Positions 9,749-18,212 of a DNA stretch of 52,823 nt are shown piece by piece; the stretch's first letter is position 1; each line of letters begins with the position of its first letter. The notes beneath the pieces are model-generated. The model searched no databases. It was not told where the DNA came from and saw nothing but the letters and a program-made list of their open reading frames with translations. The position numbers and the translations under genes are program-made. Source of the DNA: Nitrospinota bacterium (lineage in GTDB: Bacteria; Nitrospinota; Nitrospinia; Nitrospinales; Nitrospinaceae); contig JAOUPX010000007.1 of assembly GCA_029879645.1 (NCBI GenBank), positions 1 through 52,823 on the forward strand, in the 5' to 3' direction.

Positions 9749-10360
9749 ATGATTGCCATCATTGATTATGGCATGGGCAACTTGAGGTCCGTGCAAAAAG
9801 CGTTTGAAGCAGTGGGTGCGGATGCTGTGGTGACCAGTCAACCCCAGGCCATACTGGATGCCGATTCGGTGGTCCTGCCCGGTGTGGGAGCGTTCAAGGA
9901 CTGTATGGACAACCTCGACCGATTGGGGCTGATCGATGTGGTCCATAAATCCATTCAATCCGGAAAACCTTTTTTGGGTATCTGCCTCGGACTGCAATTG
10001 TTGTTCGAGCAGAGTATTGAATTCGGAACAGTGGCGGGTCTTGGGATTCTACCTGGAAAGGTCATGCGCTTTCATTTGGATGACCCCTCTCTAAAAGTTC
10101 CGCACATGGGATGGAACACCCTGAACATCAACAAGCCCTCTCCTTTATTCGAGTCGGCGGACGCGCATCCCTACTATTACTTTGTGCATTCCTATTACGT
10201 CGTTCCCGACAACCCGGATATGGTAGCTACCACAACCGAGTACGGGATTGAGTTTGTTTCGGGAATCCAACACGACAACATTCATGCTTTTCAATTTCAT
10301 CCCGAGAAGAGTCAAACGCAGGGCTTGGCCATGCTGGAGAAGTTTGCCCGCCTGAACTGA
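9749..10360 (+). CDS. hisH: imidazole glycerol phosphate synthase, glutamine amidotransferase subunit
   Basis: A class I glutaminase of 203 residues that feeds ammonia to HisF to make IGP and AICAR. The triad is visible: nucleophile Cys in GICLGLQLLF, and His and Glu in FQFHPEKSQTQG. The YGMGNLRSVQKAFE start and LPGVGAFKDCM oxyanion segment are typical. Its ATG immediately follows the hisB stop, so the pair is an operon. hisF and hisA, usually next, are absent here; a transporter gene follows instead, so the histidine pathway is scattered. Confidence 0.96.
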   Translation: MIAIIDYGMGNLRSVQKAFEAVGADAVVTSQPQAILDADSVVLPGVGAFKDCMDNLDRLGLIDVVHKSIQSGKPFLGICLGLQLLFEQSIEFGTVAGLGILPGKVMRFHLDDPSLKVPHMGWNTLNINKPSPLFESADAHPYYYFVHSYYVVPDNPDMVATTTEYGIEFVSGIQHDNIHAFQFHPEKSQTQGLAMLEKFARLN

Positions 10361-10368
10361 CCGGCCCG

Positions 10369-11259
10369 ATGAAAACCGACTATGTCCGGGGACTTGTTTA
10401 CGCCGGAATCACCGCACTGTTATGGGGTATCCTCCCCATTCTGATGAAAATTGCCCTCAGGGATTTTTCCGGCACCAGCATAGTCTGGTTCCGGTTTGCC
10501 TTCGCCTTCCCAGCTCTGTTCCTGTTCCTGAAGTATAGAAATAAAAAACCCGAAGCTGTCCTTCTGGCGCCGCCGGTTATGGGAATACTCTCCGGTATTT
10601 TCCTGGCCGCAAATTATTACTGCTTTCTGAAAGGCGTCGAAACCAGCAGTCCCTCCAACGCCGGAATTTTGATCCAGACTGCACCCGTCCTGCTGGTGAT
10701 CCTGGGCGTAGTATTGTTCAATGAGCGATTCGACCGAAAACAGGGTGTTGGACTCTTCGTGGCAGTGGTCGGTTTTATCCTTTTTTATAGGGATCAAAGC
10801 CTGAAATTGGGAGCAGGAGATTACACGGAATCTACCTTGTATGTGGAAGCGGCGGCTTTATTGTGGGTAGGGTATATGGTGTTTCAGAAAAAATTGGCCG
10901 GGTTGCATGAGGCACAAAACCTGAATCTGCTTGTTTACGGCACCGCTGCGGTGGTGTTGACGCCCGCCGTGACATGGGCCGATTTTAATGGTGGCCATCC
11001 CGGAAGTTGGGTGTTGATGGCTTTTCTGGGTCTCAATACTCTATTGGCTTACGGTTGTCTGGCAGAGGCGGTCAAGTATATCCCGCTGTGGCTGCTCAGT
11101 GTTGTGATAACCCTTAACCCGTTCATTACTCTGGCGGTCATGCATCTATTACCGACAGTGGCGCCGGGTCTGGTGACACCTGAGGCGATTGGTTTGTGGG
11201 GTTACATCGGCGCGGGCACTGCGGTCATCGGGGTGATAATGGTCATCCGGAAAAATTAG
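10369..11259 (+). CDS. EamA/DMT-family transporter
   Basis: A 296-residue inner-membrane protein with ten predicted membrane segments in two EamA repeats (about 9-140 and 155-292). Family cues are GITALLWGILPILMKIAL at the N-terminus, the FRFAFAFPALFLF helix, and NAGILIQTAPVLLVILG at the end of the first repeat. DMT proteins export or import small metabolites such as amino acids; the substrate cannot be told from sequence. It starts 8 bp after hisH and is probably co-transcribed. Its end overlaps the convergent smpB stop by 4 bp. Confidence 0.88.
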   Translation: MKTDYVRGLVYAGITALLWGILPILMKIALRDFSGTSIVWFRFAFAFPALFLFLKYRNKKPEAVLLAPPVMGILSGIFLAANYYCFLKGVETSSPSNAGILIQTAPVLLVILGVVLFNERFDRKQGVGLFVAVVGFILFYRDQSLKLGAGDYTESTLYVEAAALLWVGYMVFQKKLAGLHEAQNLNLLVYGTAAVVLTPAVTWADFNGGHPGSWVLMAFLGLNTLLAYGCLAEAVKYIPLWLLSVVITLNPFITLAVMHLLPTVAPGLVTPEAIGLWGYIGAGTAVIGVIMVIRKN

Positions 11260-11735
11260 GGTTTATCGCGTTTCATGGCGCGGGCGATTTCGCGGTCGGC
11301 TTCTCGCTTCTTGATGGTGTCGCGTTTGTCGTGGGTCTTCTTGCCTTTGGCGATGGCGATTTCGACCTTTACTTTTCCGTTTTTGAAATAAAGCTTCAGC
11401 GGAATCAGGCTATGGCCTTTTTCCTGGGTGATGCCGATCAGCCGCGCAATTTCCTTTTTGTGGAGCAGGAGTTTGCGCTTGCGCATGGGGTCGTGATTGA
11501 AAGCATGAGCCGGAGTGTACGGACTGATGTGGCAGTGCAACAGGAAAACCTCTTCACGCTCCACCACGGCGTAGCAGTCGGCCATGCTGGCCTTGCCCTC
11601 GCGCAGGGCTTTGACCTCCGTTCCCTGCAAAACCACACCGGCCTCCAGCGAATCTTCGATACTGTAATTGTGCCGGGCTTTTTTATTCTGGCAAATGATC
11701 TTTATGCCATTGGACTGTTGGCTTTTTTTATTCAT
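11256..11735 (-). CDS. smpB: SsrA-binding protein SmpB
   Basis: A 159-residue tmRNA-binding protein that delivers tmRNA to stalled ribosomes in trans-translation. Typical segments are CQNKKARHNYSIEDSLEAG, VVLQGTEVKALREGK, LHCHISPYTPAH and the basic tail KRDTIKKREADREIARAMK that folds in the decoding centre. Length and motif order are standard. The tmRNA gene ssrA is not seen nearby. Translation starts 2 bp after the end of the DUF62 gene, so it is probably the last gene of an mtaB-DUF62-smpB run. Confidence 0.97.
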   Translation of the reverse strand: MNKKSQQSNGIKIICQNKKARHNYSIEDSLEAGVVLQGTEVKALREGKASMADCYAVVEREEVFLLHCHISPYTPAHAFNHDPMRKRKLLLHKKEIARLIGITQEKGHSLIPLKLYFKNGKVKVEIAIAKGKKTHDKRDTIKKREADREIARAMKRDKP

Positions 11736-11737
11736 AG

Positions 11738-12520
11738 TTAAGGGATCACCCGGACTTTCTGTCCCATCTTCAGTTTAAGGGAGCGGACGGCATCGCCCTC
11801 GCGTTTGAATATTTCGAGCGCGTCCCAGCTGTTGATGATTGCTCCGGCCTTACCCGAAGAAACCTCCGAGTAATGGGTGGCCAGACGGCGGATAAGGGTC
11901 TTCCCCAGTTTAACAGTCAACTTGTGAAAGTGGGGACAATGTTGAGATATCAATTTTCCCGCAATATTAGTAGTTGCGTTGCCGAAGCGGTCAATGTAAA
12001 TGATTTCGCCCTCTATCGCTTCCCCATTCCATACCGGTTCGGGGAGGTCTAACGTTTGTGGATTCAGAACCGAGGGCCCCAGCGACTTCAGAGGAGCGCC
12101 CTTTGCAATCCAGGCGGCTGCCGGAGCAAATATATCGCGGCCATGAAAGGTTGCAGAGACTTTTTTCATAAAATATTTTTTCCGAGTCAACTCGAAACAC
12201 CGGCTTTTGGCATTCAGCACCGTCGTAAAAATCCCATTGTCCGGTCCGACAAATGTGTGTGATCCGTTTTGTATGACTATCGGTCGTCGTTGTCCCCCGA
12301 CTCCCGGATCGACCACCGCGATATGTACGGTTTTTTTGGGGAAGTAGGGAACCGCCGCTTTCAATACCAGCGCCGCCTGTCTTACGTTTTGCGGTTCGAT
12401 ACCGTGGGTCAGGTCGATGATTTTCGCCTTCGGGTGAATCGACAGGATAACTCCCTTCATGATGCCTGCAAAGGGGTCGTTCGTGCCGAAATCTGTGGTC
12501 AGGGTTATAATGCCAGACAT
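11738..12520 (-). CDS. SAM hydroxide adenosyltransferase (DUF62 family)
   Basis: A 260-residue member of the family that includes SAM-dependent fluorinase and chlorinase; most bacterial members instead hydrolyse SAM to adenosine and methionine. The N-terminal LTTDFGTNDPFAGIMKG, HGIEPQNVRQAA, VVDPGVGGQRRP and VGPDNGIFT segments define the family. The C-terminal beta domain carries IDRFGNATTNI, which binds the adenine side. I see no halide-specific insertion, so plain SAM hydrolysis is most likely. The start lies 16 bp inside the end of mtaB, suggesting translational coupling to a SAM-using enzyme. Confidence 0.9.
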   Translation of the reverse strand: MSGIITLTTDFGTNDPFAGIMKGVILSIHPKAKIIDLTHGIEPQNVRQAALVLKAAVPYFPKKTVHIAVVDPGVGGQRRPIVIQNGSHTFVGPDNGIFTTVLNAKSRCFELTRKKYFMKKVSATFHGRDIFAPAAAWIAKGAPLKSLGPSVLNPQTLDLPEPVWNGEAIEGEIIYIDRFGNATTNIAGKLISQHCPHFHKLTVKLGKTLIRRLATHYSEVSSGKAGAIINSWDALEIFKREGDAVRSLKLKMGQKVRVIP

Positions 12521-13830
12521 CCGGAAACCTGTTGCTCCGAAACTTCTGTGATGCAGACGGGGATGATCCTGTTTCTCAAGGAATCTTCTCCTTCGAACGA
12601 TACCGGGATATAGGTGTCGGAATAGCCTCGCAAGCGTCCTGTTTGCGGATCGCGGCCGTTTTCGACGAGCACCCTAACCGTTTGGCCCAGGAAACTTTCC
12701 CGGTACCGCTGTGCTTTTTGATTACCCAGTTCGGTAAGAATTTTATTGCGCTCTTTTTTTACGGATTTGGGGACATCGTTGGCGAATCTTTCCGCTTCGG
12801 TGCCTTTACGGGGGGAATAAGAAAATACATGAAGAGAAGCGAAGGGCAGGTCTTCCACCATTCGCAGGGTATTTTCAAACATCGCGTCAGTTTCACCGGG
12901 AAACCCGACAATGATATCCGCGCCCAAACCCAAACCGGGGATCCGGGAGGCGATGTTCTCCACCACTTTACGGTATTGACCAGCGTTATAGTTCCGCCGC
13001 ATCCGGGCAAGAATTGTGTCGTCGCCGCTTTGTAGAGGGATATGAAAATAGGGACACAGGTTGTCGCGTTTTTCCATGAGTGTGATCAGGTGGTCGTCAA
13101 TTTCCATGGGATTGATGGAGCTGAGCCGCACGCGGAAATCGCCATCCAGATTAAGAATGTCCTCTACCAGTGAGGAAAACGTTTCCGGAGGATCGGAATC
13201 CAGTCCATAGGTTCCCAGATTGATACCGGTTAGGGTGATTTCCCGGAACCCGGCGTCCAGTGAGCTTTTCACGTTGTTGAGGATATTATCCCTGGAATCG
13301 CTGATGGAGCGTCCCCGCGCCCGGACAACGGTGCAGAACGAGCATGCCTCGTCGCACCCGGTTTGCACTTTAATGAACGACTTAGTCTTGCCGTGGAAAT
13401 CCGAAACGGGAATGGTTTTAAAATCCCATTTCTGGGTGATATCGGTCATGTGAACCAGGGGAAGTCCAAAGGCGTCTTTCTGGTGGATTCGCTCCAGTTG
13501 AGTTTTGATGACCTGGGCGATTTCCAGTTTATTGGCATTGCCCAGCACCACATCCAGCCCTGGGATCTGGACGGCCTCTTCCGGATTGTTTTGGGCATAA
13601 CACCCTGTAAACACGATCATTGCGTCATCATTGAGAGCCAGGGATTTTTTTACCGCCAGCCGTGAACTGGCATCGCTTTTGGCGGTCACCGTGCAGGTGT
13701 TAACGACATAAATATCAGCCGGCTCCTGGGGCCCGACTATGGAAAAGCCTTCCCGCTCCAGGATGATTTGCATTTCCGCCGTGTCGTTTTGGTTGGTCCT
13801 GCAACCGAGTGTGGCAAAAGAAACTTTCAC
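12505..13830 (-). CDS. mtaB: tRNA t6A37 methylthiotransferase MtaB
   Basis: A radical-SAM enzyme of 441 residues that turns t6A37 into ms2t6A in ANN-decoding tRNAs. The first iron-sulfur cluster is held by Cys10, Cys46 and Cys77 (LGCRTNQND, VNTCTVT, FTGCYAQ); the radical-SAM cluster by Cys159-xxx-Cys163-xx-Cys166 (GCDEACSFC). A TRAM-like RNA-binding tail follows. The LGCRTNQND start and VNTCTVTAKSDASSR are MtaB-type rather than MiaB- or RimO-type. It is divergent from the Fis-like gene and overlaps the DUF62 gene downstream by 16 bp. Confidence 0.94.
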   Translation of the reverse strand: MKVSFATLGCRTNQNDTAEMQIILEREGFSIVGPQEPADIYVVNTCTVTAKSDASSRLAVKKSLALNDDAMIVFTGCYAQNNPEEAVQIPGLDVVLGNANKLEIAQVIKTQLERIHQKDAFGLPLVHMTDITQKWDFKTIPVSDFHGKTKSFIKVQTGCDEACSFCTVVRARGRSISDSRDNILNNVKSSLDAGFREITLTGINLGTYGLDSDPPETFSSLVEDILNLDGDFRVRLSSINPMEIDDHLITLMEKRDNLCPYFHIPLQSGDDTILARMRRNYNAGQYRKVVENIASRIPGLGLGADIIVGFPGETDAMFENTLRMVEDLPFASLHVFSYSPRKGTEAERFANDVPKSVKKERNKILTELGNQKAQRYRESFLGQTVRVLVENGRDPQTGRLRGYSDTYIPVSFEGEDSLRNRIIPVCITEVSEQQVSGCLAL

Positions 13831-13918
13831 AATGAATTCTCTGTTCTAAATGCAATCGATAATTTCCCATCTTATGCCATCCCCTTGTTTTTTATCAACC
13901 GTAAATAATAAATTAGCC

Positions 13919-13951
13919 GGGGAACAGGTCGTTCTTGACCTGTCCTGCCCC
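13919..13951. repeat. inverted repeat in the mtaB / Fis-like divergent region
   Basis: ACAGGTC (13924-13930) and GACCTGT (13937-13943) form a perfect 7-bp dyad around GTTCTT, framed by GGGG (13919-13922) and CCCC (13948-13951). It sits in the 191-bp space between divergent genes, so an operator or a hairpin in a leader RNA are both possible. No T-run follows on either side, which argues against an intrinsic terminator. Confidence 0.5.
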
Positions 13952-14021
13952 GTTTGCTAGGATGCGATTCTCCACGATCTTACAGCTGATCCTTTTGTGT
14001 TCCATTGAACAATAAACGCCT

Positions 14022-14288
14022 ATGCCGAAGGTTGATAAAAATATCCAGACGTTTCTCGCGAAATGGTTGGATACCAGCGTTAAAAAGTACGTGGCCCATA
14101 TGGATGGACGGCAAAACGGAGGGCTTCACGGCCTGATCATCGGCGGGGTGGAAAAGCCTCTTCTGGAAATCGTGCTGGCGGAAACCGAAGGAAATCAGAC
14201 CAAAGCCGCCAATATTCTCGGTATCAATCGCAATACTCTTCGTAAAAAAATCCAGGATTACAATATCAAATGTCGCGACAGGGATTAG
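14022..14288 (+). CDS. Fis-like small DNA-binding protein
   Basis: An 88-residue protein whose C-terminal half (48-82) is a Fis-type helix-turn-helix: [34 protein letters not shown]. This is the same fold as the C-terminal domain of NtrC-type activators, but here there is no AAA+ or receiver domain. The N-terminal half is short and basic. Fis-like proteins bind and bend DNA; the target here is unknown. The gene overlaps the next one (GlmU N-domain) by 19 bp, so it is first in the amino-sugar operon and might regulate it. The ATG follows no strong ribosome site. Confidence 0.87.
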   Translation: MPKVDKNIQTFLAKWLDTSVKKYVAHMDGRQNGGLHGLIIGGVEKPLLEIVLAETEGNQTKAANILGINRNTLRKKIQDYNIKCRDRD

Positions 14289-15007
14289 CGGTCGTCATTC
14301 TGGCGGCGGGTAAGGGAACTCGTATGTTATCCGACTGCCCCAAGGTTCTGCACTTGTTGGCAGGACGCCCTCTATTGACCCATGTTCTGGATACCGTTGA
14401 TTGTCTGAATCCGGAGCGCGTCATTGTGGTGGTGGGTTACCAGGCAGAGGAAGTGAAACAATCCTGTAGCGGCCGCACCGTCGAGTTTGTGGAGCAGGCC
14501 GATCAGTTGGGTACCGGCCATGCGGTTATGCAGGCAGAGGCCGCGCTGGCGGATTTTGAGGGGGAGGTTTTAATCCTGTGTGGAGATATGCCGCTGATTC
14601 AGTCAAGCACCCTTCAGGCCCTGATCAAGGAGCACCGCGAATCACACGCCAGATGCACCCTGCTGAGCCTTAAAGCCAATGAAAAGAAGGATTTCGGCCG
14701 GGTTATCCGGGGGGCGGATGGGGCCGTTTTGAGGATTGTAGAGGTCCGGGATGCCAGCGAACAGGAAAAAACTGTTGACGAATACAACTCAGGCGTTTAT
14801 TGTTTTGATAAGGGTATTCTTTTCAAGGCTTTAGCTTCTATTGGCCGTGGCAACGCTCAGGGTGAGTATTATCTGACGGATACCGTTGGCGTTCTTGTGA
14901 ATGATGGTCAACAGGTAGCTTGTCATTCGACCCGGAACGCGGATGAAATCTTTGGAATCAATTCTGTCGAAGATTTAAAAAAAGCCGAACAGATTGTTCA
15001 AGCCTGA
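14270..15007 (+). CDS. stand-alone GlmU-type uridylyltransferase domain
   Basis: A 245-residue protein matching only the N-terminal half of GlmU (usual length ~450), which makes UDP-GlcNAc from GlcNAc-1-phosphate and UTP. The signature is intact: [18 protein letters not shown] with Gly-x-Gly-Thr-Arg at 14-18 and Lys25, then [15 protein letters not shown] and [10 protein letters not shown]. The left-handed beta-helix acetyltransferase half is missing; the gene simply ends after the Rossmann domain (KKAEQIVQA), with no remnant in the 50-bp gap before the next gene. That next gene is a two-domain GlmU-like protein with altered active sites, so the two may share the work. It starts inside the end of the Fis-like gene. 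Confidence 0.9.
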   Translation: MSRQGLAVVILAAGKGTRMLSDCPKVLHLLAGRPLLTHVLDTVDCLNPERVIVVVGYQAEEVKQSCSGRTVEFVEQADQLGTGHAVMQAEAALADFEGEVLILCGDMPLIQSSTLQALIKEHRESHARCTLLSLKANEKKDFGRVIRGADGAVLRIVEVRDASEQEKTVDEYNSGVYCFDKGILFKALASIGRGNAQGEYYLTDTVGVLVNDGQQVACHSTRNADEIFGINSVEDLKKAEQIVQA

Positions 15008-15057
15008 CAGACCAGCGCCCTCGTTTCCCCAAATCAACCGAATTCGAAAGATAATCC

Positions 15058-16263
15058 ATGAAAGCAGTAATCCTTGCCGCCGGAAAAGGTGACAACCTCA
15101 AACCTTTTACCGATACCCGGCCCAACCCCATGATCAGCGTGGCCGGGAAGTATCTGTTCGATCACAGTCTTGACCTTCTCCAAAAAGCGGGAATACATGA
15201 CATTTTTGTGGTGGTCGGCCATCGGAAAGACAAGTTGATCCAGCAGATCGGCGAGCATGTCCACAATGGAATGAATATTCAATATGTGGAGCAAAACCGG
15301 GCAGGCGGGATCGGCGATGCTGTCCTGAAGATCAAGAATAAAGTTCTGCCGGGCGAGTATTTTATGCTTATTTACGGGGATATCGTCACCGCGGAAAATA
15401 TTTTTACCAAAACCCAGCAATCCTTTCACGCCTTCAAGGGGCCGGTTGCCTCTATTTGCCTGCCGCCTTCCAACGAGATGTTCGGCAACGTGTTTCTGAA
15501 TGCCAACATGAATATCACCAAAATTATCGAGAAGCCCAAAGGCGATAACCTTGGAAATTATGTTTTGGCGGGCGTGTATATTCTTCCGGAACGGTTTTTT
15601 AAATTGCTGGAAAAAAATAAGCGATCCATGGAAAAAGCGATCAAGGAGCTTGTCGAGGAAGACGGACTGCGAGCCTCGATGTGGGAAGACGAATGGCTGG
15701 ATGTCGTTTATCCCTGGGAAATTTTGCGCGCCAATAAGATCATCATGGACTCCTGGGAGCATTCCCGGATTGCCAAAACCGCCACTTTGGAGGCGAACGT
15801 CACCATCACAGGAACCGTTCACATCGATGATGACGTGATAATCAAGGCCGGAGCAGTACTGGAGGGGCCCTGTTCCATTGGTAAAGGTTGCTATATTGGA
15901 AACAATTCCCTGATCCGCAGTTACACGGCATTGGAGGATAATTGTTCTGTGGGGTATGGAGTGGAACTGAAAAACTGCGTGGTGCAGAAAAACTCCCATA
16001 TCGGCCGCCTGTCCTTTATTGGAGACAGCGTATTGGGAGAAAACGTGGATATTGGCGCGGGTACGATGACTGTCAACCGGCAGTTGGACTGGAGTACCAT
16101 TAAAATCAAGCATCAGAAGAAATCCAAGGACACGGGAATTCTGAAGCTGGGTGCGTTTATCGGGGATGATGTCATCATCGGCGCCGGGAATTCGATTGAA
16201 CCCGGAACTATCATTCCACCAGGTAAAACCCTGCCTGCTCATTATTCCATTACGAGCAAATAG
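15058..16263 (+). CDS. two-domain GlmU-like protein with altered active sites
   Basis: A 401-residue protein with a nucleotidyltransferase domain (1-230) and a left-handed beta-helix (240-398, many [LIV]-G-x-x hexads), like archaeal bifunctional GlmU. Known active members carry Gly-x-Gly-(T/E)-Arg and RPK in the N-terminal loop; here these read GKGDN (Asn13) and RPNPM (Asn23). In the helix domain, the catalytic His of the HLxYxGD motif is Arg317 (GRLSFIGD), though DIGAGTMTVN and KLGAFIGDD persist. Both activities may thus be lost or changed. It is placed between a stand-alone uridylyltransferase and glmS, so a part in UDP-GlcNAc synthesis, catalytic or structural, is likely. A different sugar substrate is the other option. 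Confidence 0.82.
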   Translation: MKAVILAAGKGDNLKPFTDTRPNPMISVAGKYLFDHSLDLLQKAGIHDIFVVVGHRKDKLIQQIGEHVHNGMNIQYVEQNRAGGIGDAVLKIKNKVLPGEYFMLIYGDIVTAENIFTKTQQSFHAFKGPVASICLPPSNEMFGNVFLNANMNITKIIEKPKGDNLGNYVLAGVYILPERFFKLLEKNKRSMEKAIKELVEEDGLRASMWEDEWLDVVYPWEILRANKIIMDSWEHSRIAKTATLEANVTITGTVHIDDDVIIKAGAVLEGPCSIGKGCYIGNNSLIRSYTALEDNCSVGYGVELKNCVVQKNSHIGRLSFIGDSVLGENVDIGAGTMTVNRQLDWSTIKIKHQKKSKDTGILKLGAFIGDDVIIGAGNSIEPGTIIPPGKTLPAHYSITSK

Positions 16264-16275
16264 AGAGAAACAGTT

Positions 16276-18096
16276 ATGTGTGGGATTACGGGGGCGGTCG
16301 GCCTTAAAGACATCGCGAATGTTTTGTTTGAGGGAATTCGTAATCTTGAATACCGGGGTTATGATTCCTGCGGTGTGGCTTTGATGAACCGCAATAGCAT
16401 CATTGTCAAAAAAAACGTGGGAGGCGTGGGTGATGTTTATCAGAAGGAAAATATTCTGAGGCACTCGACCCATCTCGGCATCGCCCATACCCGCTGGGCC
16501 ACACACGGCCAGGTTACCCGCAACAACACCCATCCTTTTCTGTCCTGCGATAAGAATTTCGCCGTGATTCACAACGGCATTATCTCCAATTACCAGGAAC
16601 TGAAAGTCCGACTGCAAAAAGAAGGGCACCGATTTCAGTCGGAAACCGATACCGAAGTCATTCCCCATTTGCTGGAAAAATTTTACGCAAAAACAGGCGA
16701 TCTCGAGGCCAGCCTTATTCAAACCGTCAAGCTTCTGGAAGGAACCTTTGCGATCGCTTTCATCACCAGCCACCAGCCTGACCAGATCTATTGTGCCAAA
16801 AGGGAATCTCCATTGCTTCTGGGAATCGGGGATGAAGTGAAATTCATCGGCTCGGATTTTAACGCGTTTATTGACCACACTAAAAATGCGGTGATCATCG
16901 ACGATGACGAATATGCCATCGTCTCCAAGGATGGTTACATCGTCAAGAATTTATTGACCCGGGAGGAGATCAACAAGCCCATCACGCGGATGGAATGGGA
17001 CAGCGAAACCTCCAAGAAGGGTGGTTATCCGCATTACATGCTCAAGGAAATTTATGAGCAACCGCAGACCGTGGTGAACGCGCTGGAAGTGGAAGAGAAA
17101 ACCGTTGACCGTCTGGTGAACATGATTCATAAGAGTAAATCAGCGCATTTAGTCGGTGTGGGGACGACCTATTATGTGACTCTTTATGGCACCTATATCT
17201 TTTCTGCATTGGCGGGTCGTTATATTCCGGCGATCAGTTCGGATGAGTTTGCTTCTTTGTCTCCGGTCGACAAAGACAGTTTTGTGCTGGCGGCTTCTCA
17301 GTCGGGCGAGACTTACGACACCATATCAGCCATCAAATATGCCCAGTCACGGGGTGCAAAAACCGGCGCTATCGTTAATGTGATGGGGTCGACGCTCTCC
17401 CGTTTGGTGGATTGCCCGGTTCTGCAGGGATCGGGTCCGGAAATCTGCGTCATCAGTACCAAGGCGGCACTGGCGCAGATGATTCTGTTAACCCGCACGG
17501 CCTTGAAGCTGGGGCTCAAGAATAAAAAAATCGCCAGGAAAACGTACGACGGGTTCATGAAATCGCTACGGTCCCTGCCCGATATTATCGAAGGGATTCT
17601 GAACGAACGGTCAGGGTTTATTCATCGGGTCGCCCATAACCACCGCAATGTCAAAAACTGGTTGTACCTGGGGCGGGGAGTGTATTATCCCATAGCCTTG
17701 GAATCCGCCCTGAAAATGAAGGAAGTCGCCTATGTTCATGCGGAGGGAATGCCCTGCGGGTTTTTGAAGCACGGTACCCTGGCCATGATCGACTCAGATA
17801 TCAATTCCATCGTATTCATCCCCCCGAATTCTGAAAAAGTTTTGTACGAGTCTACCCTGGCCAGTGTGGAAGAAATCCGCGCAAGAAATGGATTTGTCTT
17901 GGGAATCCATTTCGACGAGGGTAACCGCAATCAGGGCTTGTTCAGTGAGGAACTGATTCTGCCGCCGGTACCTCCTGTAATTGCACCGCTGATTCAGATG
18001 GTTATCGCTCAACTGTTTGCCTATTTTACCGCCACCTCTCTCAAAAGAAACGTGGACAAGCCGCGTTCTCTTGCCAAATCCGTGACAGTGGGTTAG
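16276..18096 (+). CDS. glmS: glutamine-fructose-6-phosphate aminotransferase (isomerizing)
   Basis: A 606-residue GlmS, which makes glucosamine-6-phosphate, the entry step of UDP-GlcNAc synthesis. The N-terminal glutaminase carries the mobile Cys right after Met (MCGITGAVG), with RWATHG and HNGIISNY. Two SIS domains follow (about 280-420 and 455-590), with SQSGETYDT and the AEGMPCGFLKHG segment near the C-terminus, and the family end KPRSLAKSVTVG. It starts 12 bp after the GlmU-like gene with GAGA upstream. There is no room for a glmS ribozyme. glmM is not in the window. Confidence 0.97.
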   Translation: MCGITGAVGLKDIANVLFEGIRNLEYRGYDSCGVALMNRNSIIVKKNVGGVGDVYQKENILRHSTHLGIAHTRWATHGQVTRNNTHPFLSCDKNFAVIHNGIISNYQELKVRLQKEGHRFQSETDTEVIPHLLEKFYAKTGDLEASLIQTVKLLEGTFAIAFITSHQPDQIYCAKRESPLLLGIGDEVKFIGSDFNAFIDHTKNAVIIDDDEYAIVSKDGYIVKNLLTREEINKPITRMEWDSETSKKGGYPHYMLKEIYEQPQTVVNALEVEEKTVDRLVNMIHKSKSAHLVGVGTTYYVTLYGTYIFSALAGRYIPAISSDEFASLSPVDKDSFVLAASQSGETYDTISAIKYAQSRGAKTGAIVNVMGSTLSRLVDCPVLQGSGPEICVISTKAALAQMILLTRTALKLGLKNKKIARKTYDGFMKSLRSLPDIIEGILNERSGFIHRVAHNHRNVKNWLYLGRGVYYPIALESALKMKEVAYVHAEGMPCGFLKHGTLAMIDSDINSIVFIPPNSEKVLYESTLASVEEIRARNGFVLGIHFDEGNRNQGLFSEELILPPVPPVIAPLIQMVIAQLFAYFTATSLKRNVDKPRSLAKSVTVG

Positions 18097-18212
18097 GCTG
18101 TGTGCCGGAACGATCTCCAGCATCAAATTTAAAATTTATCCCATTCGGTTCAACATCCGGCGCACTTGTTCTCAAGCCCGCCGAATTTCTATCATTAAAG
18201 GATTGTGTGACT

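Noticed and set aside
15034-16878. A 614-codon open frame on the minus strand
   Set aside because: It lies antisense to the GlmU-like gene and the start of glmS, both with clear motifs. Its own translation shows no domain and an odd composition, so it is a shadow of codon bias.
18097-18212. Possible TPP riboswitch before thiD-thiN
   Set aside because: The region has a GTGCCGG/CCGGCGCAC pair and an AAATTTAAAATTT stretch, but none of the conserved THI-box pieces that I would expect.
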